Positions 63,163 to 64,000 of a stretch of DNA of 64,000 nucleotides are shown piece by piece. Both the position numbers and the translations under genes were made by a program. The notes beneath the pieces are model-generated. The model made no database searches. It was given only the letters and a program-made list of their open reading frames with translations, and was not told the DNA's origin. The stretch is taken from assembly GCA_963971575.1 (NCBI GenBank), contig OZ020619.1, positions 28,896,800 to 28,960,799 on the forward strand. The letters run 5' to 3'. Origin of the DNA: Liopterus haemorrhoidalis. Taxonomy: Eukaryota; Arthropoda; Insecta; Coleoptera; Dytiscidae. Position 1 is the stretch's first letter, and every line of letters begins with the position of its first letter.

Positions 63163-64000
63163 AACCACTGGTTCCCAACCTTTTTTTAATCGCGACCCTT
63201 TTAAAATTTTTAAAAAAGTTTCTCATCCGCCATATTTGATCAATAAAACAAAAAATAAAGGGTTTGACAAAATATATTTTAGGACAACAAAAGTAATGAT
63301 ATTTTTTTATTCAGTATTAATTATTAATGATAAATGTGATGATGAGCTTTCATCTGCTTAACAAGTGTTATAATTCTTGGTTGAGTTTTTGTCAAGGCAA
63401 ATTTCATGTCATCTTGAACATCCAGCTTATTCCTGGCTTTTGTCTTGATCTGCAGAAGAGTTGAAAATCCACTTTCGCAAAGGTAAGTAAAAGCAAATGG
63501 CACTAATATTCGAAAAGAAAGCATGGAAACTTTAGGATACGAATAACACACAAAAATTGATTAACGATTTTTCCCGAAATATATCACGCGCAGAGGAGTC
63601 ATTTCGCAGCTCCAAAAATTCATCCTGTACTTCATCGGGAATGTCGGTAACATCCAAAGATACATGAAATGGGTTTCGTACCAATGCAGCTTCTGGTTCG
63701 GAGAACTCCGGAAAATCGTTGAATTTCAGATTCAAGGGCTTTAAGGTGGTTATTAATTTCCTCTCTTAGATTATCTACAATTCCTGTGTCTGATTCTACA
63801 GTCTTGGTACAAAGGTGTTCAAACATGTTTCAAAGTTTCCAAGATTTTCTTTACGGCGCCAGTTTCGCAGCTTTAATACGAACACCTAGATATTATCTCT
63901 GAAGTGCATAATGTGCGTTTCTTTACCCTGCAGTTTCAAATTTAGCTTGTTTAGCTGATCTAAGATATCAGATAAATAAGCTACTCTTTGGATCCAGGTC
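63163..64000 (-). pseudogene. hAT transposase, C-terminal half, cut by the window edge
   Basis: The terminus CACTGGTTCCCAACCTTTTT at about 63166 is a hAT right end. On the minus strand from 64000 the frames read WIQRVAYLSDILDQLNKLNL, LQGKETHIMHFRDNI, then LRNWRRKENLGNFE and, in shifted frames, FEHLCTKTVESDTGIVDN, LREEINNHLKALESEIQRFS and NLKFNDFPEFSEPEAALVRN. The C-terminal dimerisation region follows: FAFTYLCESGFSTLLQIKTK and RNKLDVQDDMKFALTKTQPR. This is the ZBED5/SCAND3-like branch of hAT. At least three frameshifts are present. The N-terminal BED finger and first catalytic residues lie beyond base 64000. Confidence 0.88.

Overview
The window looks like intergenic or, more likely, intronic DNA from an animal with a large, transposon-rich, A+T-rich genome. 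The mix of families points to an insect: mariner DD34D, Tc1 with DD34E, the DD41D (rosa-like) branch, many short hAT elements, piggyBac-type TTAA elements, pogo/Tigger, RTE and other non-LTR retrotransposons, Copia remnants, and tRNA-derived SINEs. I cannot name the order or species. Nothing resembles bacterial gene organisation. Almost every open frame in the window is either a broken transposon gene or chance.

Only one segment looks like host coding sequence. It is a 214-base internal exon on the minus strand at 2754-2967, with a good acceptor (TTTTGTTACAG) and donor (GG|GTAAGA). If that is right, much of the window may be intron of a minus-strand gene. A THAP-type zinc-finger remnant at 62178-62412 is broken and is more likely transposon-derived.

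Layout. 0-3 kb: Tc1 and Copia debris, a 30-bp perfect palindrome, a 105-bp duplication carrying an X-box-like motif, and the exon. 3-17 kb: a tetranucleotide-bearing repeat, a hAT MITE with a perfect 8-bp target duplication, mariner and Tc1 relics, an RTE tail and hAT-like elements rich in CCGGGTA. 17-21 kb: an internally deleted DD41D element with perfect termini, then a hAT element that landed in a palindrome. 22.2-26 kb: a nest of three insertions, with a non-LTR retrotransposon inside a hAT element inside a TTAA element; each boundary is supported by a target-site duplication. 26-40 kb: a piggyBac MITE, mariner relics, a C-rich periodic repeat, a MITE packed with AAGACTT motifs, two further LINE remnants, and copies of a ~1-kb unclassified repeat (R1). 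40-43 kb: a pogo/Tigger element whose N-terminal coding region was cut by two hAT MITEs. 43-53 kb: foldbacks, a 38-bp-arm hairpin, a TTA-flanked MITE, and a 566-bp DD41D derivative with ~113-bp terminal repeats. 54-60 kb: a pogo-like shell holding a piggyBac MITE and a LINE, a long inverted repeat enclosing a SINE, and a small TTAA MITE. 62-64 kb: the THAP remnant and a hAT transposase that runs off the window edge.

There is no operon, pathway or phage-like system here. The biology on show is repeated transposon-into-transposon insertion, which gives a readable relative order of events. The most notable items are the putative exon, the three-level nest, the DD41D elements that kept their ends but lost their catalytic middle, the R1 repeat with a conserved terminal hairpin and a possible internal tRNA-like promoter, and several near-perfect hairpins of small-RNA-precursor size. 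All boundaries were read by eye, without alignment software, so ends without a target duplication are approximate.
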